From Chitinophaga oryzae (GTDB lineage: Bacteria > Bacteroidota > Bacteroidia > Chitinophagales > Chitinophagaceae), in the NCBI RefSeq assembly GCF_012516375.2, contig NZ_CP051204.2:4650001-4714000 (forward strand): a stretch of 64,000 nucleotides of DNA. Direction: 5' to 3'. A program made the translations under genes and the position numbers. The first letter of the stretch is position 1. Every line of letters begins with the position of its first letter. This document shows positions 8,886-16,967 of the stretch, piece by piece. The notes under the pieces were generated by a model. It worked only from the letters and a program-made list of their open reading frames with translations. It was not told the origin of the DNA and did no database searches.

Positions 8886-9284
8886 ATGCATCCCGCATTC
8901 AACTTTTCCGCCTACATGATTTACCTGCCGGTAGTCATCGTGGTCACCTGGCTCGTAGCCTGGATACTGTTCAAAAACAGCAAGGTATTTATGATTGACA
9001 TTTTTCACGGAAAGCAGGAACTGGCATTGGCTACCAACAAACTTTTTGAAACGGGGTTTTACCTGCTGAATATCGGGTTTGCTTTCCGGATCATGGTAAT
9101 CGGGCAGGACCTCGACACGCCGCGTGAACTGATGGAAGTACTGAGTACCAAGCTGGGCGGCTTTTTCATTTATCTCGGTATCATGTTGTTCCTGAACCTC
9201 TACCTGTTTTTCCGGGGCAGAAGAATTTCCAAAGCCCGTCAAATCCACGCTGATACTGCCGCCGGCCTTCGTCCATTATCCTGA
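8886..9284 (+). CDS. Small membrane protein B of a paralogous pair
   Basis: 132 residues with three hydrophobic helices: about 10-28 (YMIYLPVVIVVTWLVAWILF), 50-70 (LFETGFYLLNIGFAFRIMVI) and 88-109 (GGFFIYLGIMLFLNLYLFF), followed by a basic tail (RGRRISKARQ). It is homologous to the protein encoded immediately upstream, sharing length, topology and the T-G-[FY]-Y-L-[LV]-N-I-G-[FY]-A segment in the second helix. Translation is probably coupled to the upstream gene. Function unknown. Confidence 0.8.
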   Translation: MHPAFNFSAYMIYLPVVIVVTWLVAWILFKNSKVFMIDIFHGKQELALATNKLFETGFYLLNIGFAFRIMVIGQDLDTPRELMEVLSTKLGGFFIYLGIMLFLNLYLFFRGRRISKARQIHADTAAGLRPLS

Positions 9285-9321
9285 TACCTCAGGGGCAGGT
9301 GTTGCAAAATACCTGTCCTTT

Positions 9322-9876
9322 TTATTTTTTGTCAAAGAGAAACTGCACTGTGGTGTCCGGGAACTGTAACTCGATCCGGCTGCTGTCCCGCCACATTTGC
9401 AGCACTTTTACAGATTGAATGTCTTCCAGTTTAGCGGTCCCCAGATCTTTTTCCAACCGGTTCATATTCGCTGTTCCTTCCAGCCTTTCCACCGGGCCCA
9501 GGCCCTTGATCACCTCAAAAATACGATTACCGATCGGGCTTTTACCGCCCATCTGGACCCGGTAATTACCGGGCAGCACTTTACGGAACTGGGTGTCCCG
9601 CGCGAACCCTGCCCCCACAATGGTGAGAAAAGGGATCATCATCGGAATGGTAGATAGCACGGTCAACGCGACTAACACCCATGTATATATTTTTACAAAC
9701 TTCTCCTTATAGTAACGGACAATAATATACACGGTACCGATAAGCCAGAGGTAAAACAATATCCGGTCGGGCCAATAACCACGGATGCTAAAGCCTGCAC
9801 CCAGGTCCAACGCCACATTCAGGAACAGCAGACAGGTTAACACTGCGTAAGCCTGTTTATCTCTTGCAATACTCAT
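9322..9876 (-). CDS. Membrane protein of unknown function
   Basis: 184 residues from ATG 9876 (MSIARDKQAYAVLTCLLF); the frame extends about ten codons further up without a better start. Three hydrophobic segments occupy the first half (about 9-28, 42-56, 68-92: 'YTWVLVALTVLSTIPMMIPFLTIVG'). The C-terminal half is soluble and beta-rich (NYRVQMGGKSPIGNRIFEVIKG, SRIELQFPDTTVQFLFDKK). No family recognised. It lies between two oppositely oriented units: downstream of the paralogous membrane pair (convergent) and downstream of the ompA-like gene, from which a terminator separates it. Confidence 0.7.
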   Translation of the reverse strand: MSIARDKQAYAVLTCLLFLNVALDLGAGFSIRGYWPDRILFYLWLIGTVYIIVRYYKEKFVKIYTWVLVALTVLSTIPMMIPFLTIVGAGFARDTQFRKVLPGNYRVQMGGKSPIGNRIFEVIKGLGPVERLEGTANMNRLEKDLGTAKLEDIQSVKVLQMWRDSSRIELQFPDTTVQFLFDKK

Positions 9877-9904
9877 AGAGGGAATCTCATTTCGGCCAAG
9901 GTAC

Positions 9905-9940
9905 AAAAAAAGCTGTTCCGGAAATGGAACAGCTTTTTTT
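9905..9940 (-). terminator. Terminator downstream of the OmpA-family gene
   Basis: AGCTGTTCC (9911-9919) pairs with GGAACAGCT (9926-9934) around a 6-base loop; the stem is extended by the flanking A run (9905-9910) and T run (9935-9940), so it can work on both strands. It follows the stop of the OmpA-like gene on the minus strand. Confidence 0.85.
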
Positions 9941-9976
9941 ATTTGAAGGCAAGTTAAAAATGGATGTTAAAGAAGA

Positions 9977-11383
9977 TTAGTATAAAGTGAATTCTACCCT
10001 TCTGTTCTGTTGACGGCCGGCAGCGGTTTTGTTAGAAGCAATCGGCTGCGTAGAACCGTAACCGGTAGCTTCAATCCGGGAAGGATTAGCGCCTTTGGAC
10101 ACCAGGTAAGCTTTGATCGCTTCCGCACGTTCTTTGGAGAGACGCATGTTGGTGGCGGCAGAACCGGTGTTGTCCGTATGACCGGCCAGTTTCAGGCTGA
10201 AGTTTTTCTCTACCAGCAGGCTGGCTACTTTATCGAGACTGGCAAAAGAGTTAGGACGGATAGTCGCTTTACCCAGGTCAAATTCCAGGTTGTCGATCGC
10301 GTCTTTTACCACTTTCCTGTCTGCTTCTGTTACGATAACTTTTTCTTTTATCACCTGCACAGGAGCCGGCAGCGGGCAACCAGCGCCGTCTACTTTAGTA
10401 CCGGCAGGAGTGTTCGGGCATTTGTCCAGGTAATCAGGAACGCCGTCACCGTCGGTGTCGGTTTTCATACCGGCAATTTCCTCTTTCAGCTGACCGATAG
10501 CAGCTTCGTTGCGGGCATCGCTTTCTGCGAGAGAAGTTTTCAGTGCAGCGTTTTTGCTCCACAGATCTTCTGCCAGTTGAGCAGCAGGATTTACAACCGC
10601 CAGCTGTGGTTTTCTTTTCTTACCGATGGCAAATTCAAGACCCAGTTTGGCAGTAGAGAATTTGTCTTTGTTACCGCTGTTCACACCATCGAATACTTTG
10701 CTGTTCACAAAGTTAGCCGTGTACGCCAGATCGATGTTCACGCCGGGAGCTACTACAAACTTAGCGCCCACGCCAACAGGGATGAACATTTCGCGGTGGC
10801 TGGACTTACCGCTGGTAGTCAGCACTTCCTTTTCTGTTCCGTCCGCAGCGGTAACGGTAGGTTTAAAACCTATCGCACCCGCACCTACAGACACGTAAGG
10901 AATAACAAAGCTCTGTTTGTTGATCCAGTTGATGGAACCCAGGCTGAACACACCACTCAGTGAGGCAGACCAGTCAATATCCGTCTGGAAAGATTTGATA
11001 CCACCTGCTAACGGCGCACCATTAATATCAGTCAGTGTCTGCGATGCTTTGGTGGCGCCTTTTACCTGTCCGCGCATGAAGTCCGCCTGCAGGCCAAAGT
11101 TGTGAAAAATCTGCTTTTTCACGTACGCACCGTATACAATGCCAACATTCTTAAAGTCGAAGTTATTGAAGTAGTAGGGACCGCCAAATGGGCCAAACGC
11201 AGCGGATCCGCCACCCCATGCACCAACTGACCATGTACGATAATCTTTTACGCCATTGAAGGGAACTACACGATTTGTTTTCAGGGTACTGTCCTGGTCC
11301 TGTGCCATTGCAGCAGCGCCAGTCAATGCAAGTACAGATGAAGTCATCATGAGAGACTTCCCAAATTTCGTAAACATCCTCAT
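9977..11383 (-). CDS. OmpA-family outer-membrane porin/peptidoglycan-binding protein
   Basis: 468 residues. Signal peptide to about residue 28 (...GAAAMAQ), then an N-terminal beta-barrel-like region to about 260 rich in G/F/Y alternation, an alpha-helical spacer (about 265-310), a thrombospondin type 3-like calcium repeat DTDGDGVPDYLDKCPNTPAG (about 312-331), and a C-terminal OmpA domain (about 350-468) with FDLGKATIRPNS, the hallmark AGHTDNTGSAATNMRLSKERAEA, and QNRRVEF. In the family the C-terminal domain binds diaminopimelate of peptidoglycan and anchors the barrel. Likely abundant and monocistronic: it has its own terminator and a good Bacteroidota -7 element upstream. Confidence 0.95.
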   Translation of the reverse strand: MRMFTKFGKSLMMTSSVLALTGAAAMAQDQDSTLKTNRVVPFNGVKDYRTWSVGAWGGGSAAFGPFGGPYYFNNFDFKNVGIVYGAYVKKQIFHNFGLQADFMRGQVKGATKASQTLTDINGAPLAGGIKSFQTDIDWSASLSGVFSLGSINWINKQSFVIPYVSVGAGAIGFKPTVTAADGTEKEVLTTSGKSSHREMFIPVGVGAKFVVAPGVNIDLAYTANFVNSKVFDGVNSGNKDKFSTAKLGLEFAIGKKRKPQLAVVNPAAQLAEDLWSKNAALKTSLAESDARNEAAIGQLKEEIAGMKTDTDGDGVPDYLDKCPNTPAGTKVDGAGCPLPAPVQVIKEKVIVTEADRKVVKDAIDNLEFDLGKATIRPNSFASLDKVASLLVEKNFSLKLAGHTDNTGSAATNMRLSKERAEAIKAYLVSKGANPSRIEATGYGSTQPIASNKTAAGRQQNRRVEFTLY

Positions 11384-11428
11384 AAAATTTAGAATTGGGT
11401 TAAATTATATAATCTGTTCCATGTATAA

Positions 11429-11436
11429 CAAACATA
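11429..11436 (-). promoter_or_regulatory. Putative Bacteroidota -7 promoter element of the OmpA gene
   Basis: On the minus strand this reads TATGTTTG, an exact match to the Bacteroidota TAnnTTTG -7 consensus, 46-53 bases upstream of the OmpA-family ATG. I could not find a well-spaced TTTG -33 element, so this is a position-and-consensus call only. Confidence 0.4.
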
Positions 11437-11789
11437 AAGTCGTTAACAACCAAGGTACCATTGTTAGAACAGGCAGGCTATTTGCAAAGCCTGTGCCAAA
11501 ACCGGAATCAACCTTAAAAACTCTCCCCTGTACCCCTTTACCACAAAGGGTTTCAACGGATATAAAAAAATCAGCTACACCTCACCACCTTATCTACTGC
11601 CTTATCATATAACATTTTTTCAAACTAAATAAATAACGTTTATACATCTTAGTTATATGCCCATATTTTTTCAATAATTAGCTAGCCAGAAAATCCCGCT
11701 GCATCAAATAAACGCATTGGGATTTCGTGGCCCTCCAAAAAAGGCCTGGTATCCTAAACGCCTATACGAATTATGGGAACAGGCATAAA

Positions 11790-11823
11790 GCAGGAAGCCT
11801 GTGCTCATGCACAGGCTTCCTGC
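11790..11823 (-). terminator. Stem-loop downstream of bioB
   Basis: A perfect 14-bp stem (GCAGGAAGCCTGTG at 11790-11803 with its complement at 11810-11823) closes a 6-base loop 20 bases past the bioB stop. On the minus strand it is followed by TTTATG, a weak U tract. Probably terminates the bioB transcript. Confidence 0.65.
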
Positions 11824-11843
11824 AATGCTTATCCGTTGTCCGT

Positions 11844-12830
11844 TTAACAGGCGGACATTTCTTTTTTATTGGGCATTGGCTGCAGTCCGAGGTTTTGCAG
11901 CATCTGCATATCCTCTGACACACCGGGATTTGGAGTTACCAGCAGTGTTTGCCGTTCGCCGGTGAAGATGGAATTGGCGCCGGCCATGAAACACCAGGCC
12001 TGTTCGGATTCCGTCATCTCGATACGGCCTGCGGTAAGACGTACGGTAGACGCAGGCATCACGATACGTGCCGTGGCGATCATGCGCACCATGTCCCACG
12101 CGTCCACTTTGGGATTATCTTCCAGCGGCGTGCCTTTCACACGGGCCAGCGCGTTGATGGGCACCGACTCCGGATGTTTGGGCATCGTGGCCAGCGTAAG
12201 CAGCATGGAGATACGGTCGCGGTGCGTTTCCCCCAAACCGATAATACCGCCGGAGCACACGGTGATACCGGCTTTGCGGACATTGTTGATCGTATTGATA
12301 CGGTTATCAAAATTGCGGGTGGAAATGATTTCTTTATAGTATTGTTCGGAAGTGTCGAGGTTGTGGTTATAGGCGTGCAGACCGGCTTCCTGCAGGCGGA
12401 CCGCCTGTTCTTCCGTGAGCATGCCGAGCGTGCAGCACACTTCCATGCCCAGTTCATTGACGCCTTTTACCATGTCTATCACACGGTCGAAGTCTCGGTT
12501 ATCCCTTACCTCGCGCCAGGCGGCGGCCATACAGAAACGGGTGGACCCGTTGTCTTTGGCTTTCTGTGCATGGGCGATCACGGTTTCGGTGGGTAATAAA
12601 GCCTGTACCTTGATATCGGTATGATACCGGGCTGCCTGTCCGCAATAGGAACAGTCTTCCGGGCATCCGCCTGTTTTGATGGACAAGAGGGTGCACACCT
12701 GTATCTCCCGGGCGGAATGAAACTCGCGGTGAATGGTGGCTGCCTGATAAACCAGGTCCAGCAGGGGCTGGTCGTAAATGGCCTGGATTTCCTCCAGCGT
12801 CCAGTCGTTTCTGATAGCTGTTGATGTCAT
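11844..12830 (-). CDS. bioB: Biotin synthase (radical SAM)
   Basis: 328 residues, normal length for BioB. It carries the radical-SAM cluster motif [12 protein letters not shown] (C56, C60, C63), and the [2Fe-2S] ligand region ([27 protein letters not shown]) plus the conserved arginine in TVRLTAGR. It converts dethiobiotin to biotin by inserting sulphur. It is the second gene of a minus-strand pair behind a ferritin-like protein gene, 39 bases apart; no other bio genes are in the window. The C-terminal [10 protein letters not shown] tail is a lineage-specific extension. Confidence 0.97.
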   Translation of the reverse strand: MTSTAIRNDWTLEEIQAIYDQPLLDLVYQAATIHREFHSAREIQVCTLLSIKTGGCPEDCSYCGQAARYHTDIKVQALLPTETVIAHAQKAKDNGSTRFCMAAAWREVRDNRDFDRVIDMVKGVNELGMEVCCTLGMLTEEQAVRLQEAGLHAYNHNLDTSEQYYKEIISTRNFDNRINTINNVRKAGITVCSGGIIGLGETHRDRISMLLTLATMPKHPESVPINALARVKGTPLEDNPKVDAWDMVRMIATARIVMPASTVRLTAGRIEMTESEQAWCFMAGANSIFTGERQTLLVTPNPGVSEDMQMLQNLGLQPMPNKKEMSAC

Positions 12831-12869
12831 GCTTCCTGATTAAATTTAACGGTGTTATGGTGAGTGTCT

Positions 12870-13481
12870 TTATGCGTATTGTGCGAGTTGCTGCCCGATG
12901 GCTGCCAGCCAGTTGCCAAACAGTTGCCGCTCCAGCTCCTGCACATGCCGGGCATGTGTTTCCCAGTCGGGCGCAAAGTCCTGCAGCTGTTTGATCATCT
13001 CTTCCAGGTGTCCTTCCTCTTCCATGATAATAGAGCGTACCATCACTTTACTGGCGGCTTTGTCCAATGCAGCCTGATATACCGGGTACAGTTCATCGGC
13101 GCGTACTTCTATGGCATATGTCACGAAGAGATACGCGGCATACTTCAGCTGACTGCCCTGCAGGCCAAAAGTGTTTTTGATGTAGCGGCAGGTCTGCATG
13201 TCCAGCTGATGCAGGTAATGCCTGGTCTGATGCGGGGCCAGCAGCTCGTGCAGCTGGTATGTTTTACAAGTGTCCGGACTTACCTTGGCGATCTGTTTTT
13301 TCAGGTAATAAGCGTGGCGGTGTTCTTCCGCTGCATGTTTCAGCTGGATAAAATCCACGAGCGTGGGATGCTCACAGGCTGAAATTTTACGGGCGCCGGC
13401 ATTCTCCATAAAAGAGAGCGTGTTCAGCCATTTGGCGTGCAGGTCGTTGTGTCCAACGATATGTTGCAGTAAATCTTGCAT
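12870..13481 (-). CDS. Ferritin-like di-iron protein upstream of bioB
   Basis: 203 residues, predicted almost wholly helical, no signal peptide. The four helices carry the complete ligand pattern of a ferritin-like carboxylate-bridged di-iron site: E26 (SFMENAGARK), E53-x-x-H56 (AAEEHRHAYYL), E125 and/or E130 (AIEVRADELYP), and E155-x-x-H158 (MEEEGHLEEM). I do not recognise the specific family. It probably shares a transcript with bioB (39-base gap), so an oxidative step, iron supply or oxygen protection for biotin synthesis are possible roles; all are inference. The start is the only good ATG and lies 239 bp from a divergent MocR regulator. Confidence 0.8.
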   Translation of the reverse strand: MQDLLQHIVGHNDLHAKWLNTLSFMENAGARKISACEHPTLVDFIQLKHAAEEHRHAYYLKKQIAKVSPDTCKTYQLHELLAPHQTRHYLHQLDMQTCRYIKNTFGLQGSQLKYAAYLFVTYAIEVRADELYPVYQAALDKAASKVMVRSIIMEEEGHLEEMIKQLQDFAPDWETHARHVQELERQLFGNWLAAIGQQLAQYA

Positions 13482-13515
13482 ATATCATACGTTTCCGGTC
13501 AAAAGTAACCGCTTA

Positions 13516-13564
13516 CCGGATGACTCAACTGGGCCAGTTTTGATATAATAGCTGGTCCGGATGA
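13516..13564. promoter_or_regulatory. Candidate operator between the di-iron/bioB operon and mocR-like gene
   Basis: A 13-bp perfect inverted repeat AACTGG-G-CCAGTT lies at 13527-13539. Its CTGGGCC half recurs as CTGGTCC at 13552-13558 (23 bp on), and CCGGATGA occurs at both edges (13516-13523, 13557-13564). The cluster sits 35-83 bp upstream of the di-iron gene. MocR-type regulators commonly bind repeated sites, so the neighbouring regulator is the natural candidate; this is inference. Confidence 0.4.
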
Positions 13565-13720
13565 TTGTTTATGGGGATGATCGGGTATATCAGACGGCAT
13601 TTTCATCATTCAAAAACATACATATCAACAACATAAATATTAAATAAAATAATATTTATATAGATTCAGGTAGAAATAAGATAACTTGCCGGACTATTTA
13701 ATTAAAACATTTTACCCGAC

Positions 13721-15214
13721 ATGAGCAGTCCGGTCCCCTATAAGAGTTTTGTACAGATTGACCGGCAGTCCGCCACCGCCATCTACCTGCAGATTGCCCA
13801 CCAGCTGATCAATGCCATTCAGCGGGGGTACCTGGTGACAGGCACCAAACTGCCCGGCACCCGCCAGTTCAGCGAACTGCTGGAAGTAAACCGCAACACC
13901 ATCGTAGCGGTATATGAAGAACTGGACACCCAGGGCTGGATAGAAACGCGGCCCAATAAAGGCACTTTTATCATCGGGCAAACGAAAGGCCGGCCGCAGA
14001 AAATCCGGTCCACGCCGGATACGCCGCTGGCGCGGTACCCCAAAGAGACCGGCTTCGATTTCCGGAAATCCAGCCTGCTCGACAACCCGTTTGAACATTC
14101 CACCTGTGAATATGTGTTCAACGACGGCACCCCCGACATCCGCCTGACGCAGGTCAGCCACCTGTCCAGCCTTTATAGCGGCCATCTCAAACGCAAAAGC
14201 AATCACCGTAAGCTGGGGTATTATAACCAGGATGGCAGCGAGTTCTTCAAAAAACACCTGTCCAATTACCTGAACCAGTCCCGCGGCCTGCATATCTCCA
14301 AAGACAATATCCTCATCACCCGCAGCACCGAGATGAGCGTTTATATTACCTCCGAAATTCTGCTGTCACCCGGTGACACCGTACTGGTGGGCTCCCTGAG
14401 CTATTTTTCCGTCAACATGATCTTTCAGAAATCGGGCGCGCGGATACTCTCCGTCCCGATCGACGAAGACGGTATCGACGTGGATGCCGTACGCCGCATC
14501 TGCGAGCGGCAGCGTATCCGTATGTTGTACATTACCCCGCACCACCACTACCCTACCACCGTCACCCTCAGTGCGGAACGCCGTATCGCCCTGCTGCACC
14601 TGGCCTCGGAATTCGGCTTCGTCATCCTCGAAGATGATTACGACTACGACTTCCACTATGACAACAGCCCCGTGCTGCCCCTGGCCAGCGCCGATACCAA
14701 CGGCATGGTCGTATATACCGGCGCGTTCGGGAAATCCCTCGCGCCCGGCTTTCGTACCGGTTTTATCATCGCCCCGGAAAACCTGATGACAGAAATGCGC
14801 AAACACCTCGGCATCATCGACCGGCAGGGCGATGTGCTCATGGAGCAGGTATTGGGGGAAATGATCGGGTCGGGGGAAATCCATCGTTACCTCAAAAAAT
14901 CGCTTAAAGTATACCGCGAACGGCGGGACCATATTGTAGACGTGCTGCAGGACGAGCTACAGGATTTTATGGAGCTGCGGAAGCCGGCCGGCGGTCTCGC
15001 CGTATGGACGCGCTGGAAACGGCCTATCAACCTGATGCAGCTGGGAAAAGCCTGCTCCCGGAATAATCTCTTTATTCCCAAAACGCTGTTGTACCAGCAC
15101 CGGGACCTTACCGCCATGCGGCTGGGATTCGGGCATTTTACGCAGGAAGAAGCAGCGGAGAGTGTGAGGATACTGAAGAAGGGGGTGTTGGAGGTAATGG
15201 GGAAAGGAACGTAA
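13721..15214 (+). CDS. MocR/PdxR-type transcriptional regulator (GntR-HTH plus aminotransferase fold)
   Basis: 497 residues, normal for the MocR family. A GntR-type winged helix (about 18-85: AIYLQIAHQLINAIQRGYL, LPGTRQFSELLEVNRNTIVAVYEEL, GWIETRPNKGTF) is fused to a fold-type I aminotransferase-like domain (about 115-497). The PLP lysine is K338 in TGAFGKSLAPGFRTGF, with EDDYDYDF (around 304-311) supplying the usual PLP-nitrogen aspartate. In the family PLP or an amino-compound adduct is the effector. Divergent from the di-iron/bioB operon, which it may control. Confidence 0.93.
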   Translation: MSSPVPYKSFVQIDRQSATAIYLQIAHQLINAIQRGYLVTGTKLPGTRQFSELLEVNRNTIVAVYEELDTQGWIETRPNKGTFIIGQTKGRPQKIRSTPDTPLARYPKETGFDFRKSSLLDNPFEHSTCEYVFNDGTPDIRLTQVSHLSSLYSGHLKRKSNHRKLGYYNQDGSEFFKKHLSNYLNQSRGLHISKDNILITRSTEMSVYITSEILLSPGDTVLVGSLSYFSVNMIFQKSGARILSVPIDEDGIDVDAVRRICERQRIRMLYITPHHHYPTTVTLSAERRIALLHLASEFGFVILEDDYDYDFHYDNSPVLPLASADTNGMVVYTGAFGKSLAPGFRTGFIIAPENLMTEMRKHLGIIDRQGDVLMEQVLGEMIGSGEIHRYLKKSLKVYRERRDHIVDVLQDELQDFMELRKPAGGLAVWTRWKRPINLMQLGKACSRNNLFIPKTLLYQHRDLTAMRLGFGHFTQEEAAESVRILKKGVLEVMGKGT

Positions 15215-15278
15215 ACAAACAGACGCCTGCCCCGGAGAACCAAGACAGACATCGTCTGCATCCACTATAAACATCCTA

Positions 15279-15551
15279 TTAATAGCGATTGGAATATCTC
15301 GGTCTTTCCTTCGGAGGCCGTGCCTCTGTGACGCTGATCACGCGACCGTCGATCTCTTTTCCGTTAAGGTCGTTCATCGCCTTTTCAGCCTCGTGCTGAT
15401 CAGGCATTTCAACAAAGCCAAACCCTTTGCTTCTGTTGGTAAATTTGTCCGCAACGACTTTTGCGGATGATACTGCACCGTATTCCATAAACAGTATTGC
15501 CAGCTCCTCAGTCTGGAAATTAAATCCCAGGTTGGACACATATAGATTCAT
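15279..15551 (-). CDS. RRM-type single-stranded RNA-binding protein
   Basis: 90 residues from ATG 15551. One RNA-recognition motif: RNP2 is LYVSNL (residues 3-8) and RNP1 is KGFGFVEM (42-49), followed by EAEKAMNDLNGKEIDGRVISV and a short basic tail RPPKERPRYSNRY. Small glycine-poor RRM proteins of this type are common in Bacteroidota and cyanobacteria, where they bind RNA, often as cold-shock or global post-transcriptional regulators. The frame extends upstream to 15653 but that part is compositionally poor and lacks conservation features. Confidence 0.92.
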   Translation of the reverse strand: MNLYVSNLGFNFQTEELAILFMEYGAVSSAKVVADKFTNRSKGFGFVEMPDQHEAEKAMNDLNGKEIDGRVISVTEARPPKERPRYSNRY

Positions 15552-15818
15552 TGGAGTTAAAATTTTAAAGTGAAAAATATCTGAGAAGAATGCAGGTGTA
15601 AAACAGAATGACCGGCGAGAGTAATGGTAGCTTACAGAAGCGATAAACCTCAAATTTCGTCCAAGGTACAGTTAATTTTCCTTTTTCCCCCGGAAAAAAT
15701 TCGCTATCCGCTTTTTATTTCTTATCTTTAGAAACGCACTTTTGAGTATACCTCGAGCCGGCACATAACACAACAGACAGTAAGGCCATATTCTGAATAA
15801 CCCTTTTAATATCCTGTT

Positions 15819-16121
15819 ATGCTTAGAGAAGATCACAGGCTCATCACCTTCTTTGACGAAATTGCCTACGACATCCTGTTAAGCACCTACGGAGAATTTT
15901 CGCTGTGCACCAAAAACATCGACAGACATCAGCAGGAAAACCTTTTCCGGCAATGGCAGCAAAAGTACCAGATCCACTTTCATCAAAAGCTGGATGAGGC
16001 TGCTGCAGCGTTCGTTTCAGAAAACAAGTCCACCGTCACGATCGACTGGCTCCGTAAAAAAATCGGCATGCTGATCCAGCATTATCTGCAGATTTTTACC
16101 TTGCGGGCACAGACGACCTGA
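15819..16121 (+). CDS. Hypothetical protein, 100 residues
   Basis: Begins MLREDHRLITFFDEIAYDIL and is predicted helical with many Q/H/K residues (NLFRQWQQKYQIHFHQKLDEAAAAF). No signal peptide, membrane segment or recognised domain. A clear ATG, codon use like neighbouring genes and a 75-bp gap to the next start argue for a real gene, but I cannot assign a function. Confidence 0.6.
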   Translation: MLREDHRLITFFDEIAYDILLSTYGEFSLCTKNIDRHQQENLFRQWQQKYQIHFHQKLDEAAAAFVSENKSTVTIDWLRKKIGMLIQHYLQIFTLRAQTT

Positions 16122-16195
16122 AAAACCATCATGCGGGAAGTAAAAGCACCGGTCTCCACATTATTTTGTTATATTTAAGTATCAATCAGATACTT

Positions 16196-16558
16196 ATGTC
16201 ACGCATCATTCCTATTTTCCGCATGTTTGATTATGCCCGGGCCATACAGTTCTACGTTGATTGGCTGGAATTTGAAATCCTCTGGGAGCATAAGCCTGAG
16301 GGCGCCCCGGTGTACATGCGTATTGCCAAAGGCGATACCCAGATAGACCTTTCCGAGCACCATGGCGACGGTACGCCCGGTTCGCGGATCAGCATCACGG
16401 AGTTTAAAGGATTGAAAGCCTTCCATGCAAAGCTGGGCAAGAAGGACTATAAGTATATGAACCCGGGACTGGAACGGGCCGACTGGAACCCTGAAGTCCT
16501 GCTGATGACAGTAATAGACCCGTTCCAGAACACCATTATCTTCGAAGAATCAGCCTGA
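16196..16558 (+). CDS. Glyoxalase/bleomycin-resistance superfamily protein
   Basis: 120 residues from ATG 16196 (MSRIIPIFRMFDYARAIQFY). The vicinal-oxygen-chelate fold pattern is clear: I-P-I-F-R-M-F-D-Y-A-R-A-I-Q-F-Y, then W-L-E-F, A-P-V-Y-M-R-I, an internal LSEHHGDGTPGSRI and the closing VIDPFQNTIIFEE. It matches the short bleomycin/glyoxalase-like subfamily; members bind or modify small molecules with or without a metal. The stop abuts the stop of the convergent YccF gene (TGATCA). Confidence 0.88.
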   Translation: MSRIIPIFRMFDYARAIQFYVDWLEFEILWEHKPEGAPVYMRIAKGDTQIDLSEHHGDGTPGSRISITEFKGLKAFHAKLGKKDYKYMNPGLERADWNPEVLLMTVIDPFQNTIIFEESA

Positions 16559-16927
16559 TCAATAGATCTCCTTGCCAAACGGCGCAAATGTAAGGCTCAT
16601 CAGTTTAAAATGCTGCCGGCCCCAGGGCGCACCGATAACGGTGATCGTCAGCAATACACCGAAAAAGAAGTGGCAGATAGCTACCCACAGCCCGCCGGTA
16701 AACACCCAAATAATATTGAACAAGGTGGACAGGCATCCTGTAGAACCCACGCCGTCACGCACCTCCCGCCCGAAAGGCATCAGTGTGAACAGCCCGATTT
16801 TCATGCACTGTATCCCGAATGGGATACCAATGATGGTGATGCAAAAAAGAAACCCCGACACAAAGTAGCCCAGGGCAGCGGCCAATCCGCCAAAAATCAG
16901 CCAGATAATATTTCCGATTAAGTTCAT
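16559..16927 (-). CDS. yccF: YccF-domain inner membrane protein
   Basis: 122 residues from ATG 16927. Two copies of the YccF domain pattern are present: NIIWLIFGGLAAALGYFVSG with GIPFGIQCMKIGLFTLMPFGREV, and NIIWVFTGGLWVAICHFFFG with GAPWGRQHFKLMSLTFAPFGKEI. These form the two membrane pairs of the family. The function is not established. It follows the membrane protein encoded at 16968-17750, 40 bases apart on the same strand. Confidence 0.9.
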   Translation of the reverse strand: MNLIGNIIWLIFGGLAAALGYFVSGFLFCITIIGIPFGIQCMKIGLFTLMPFGREVRDGVGSTGCLSTLFNIIWVFTGGLWVAICHFFFGVLLTITVIGAPWGRQHFKLMSLTFAPFGKEIY

Positions 16928-16967
16928 AACTGTAATATTACAGAAAAGTAAATACTCTGCATAGTAG

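Larger units (their letters stand above)
11384..11843. other. Intergenic region, 460 bp, no gene found
   Basis: AT-rich stretch between the start of the OmpA-family gene and the end of bioB. It holds the promoter side of the porin gene (-7 element at 11429-11436) and the bioB terminator (11790-11823). I see no credible reading frame or RNA gene between them. Confidence 0.6.
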
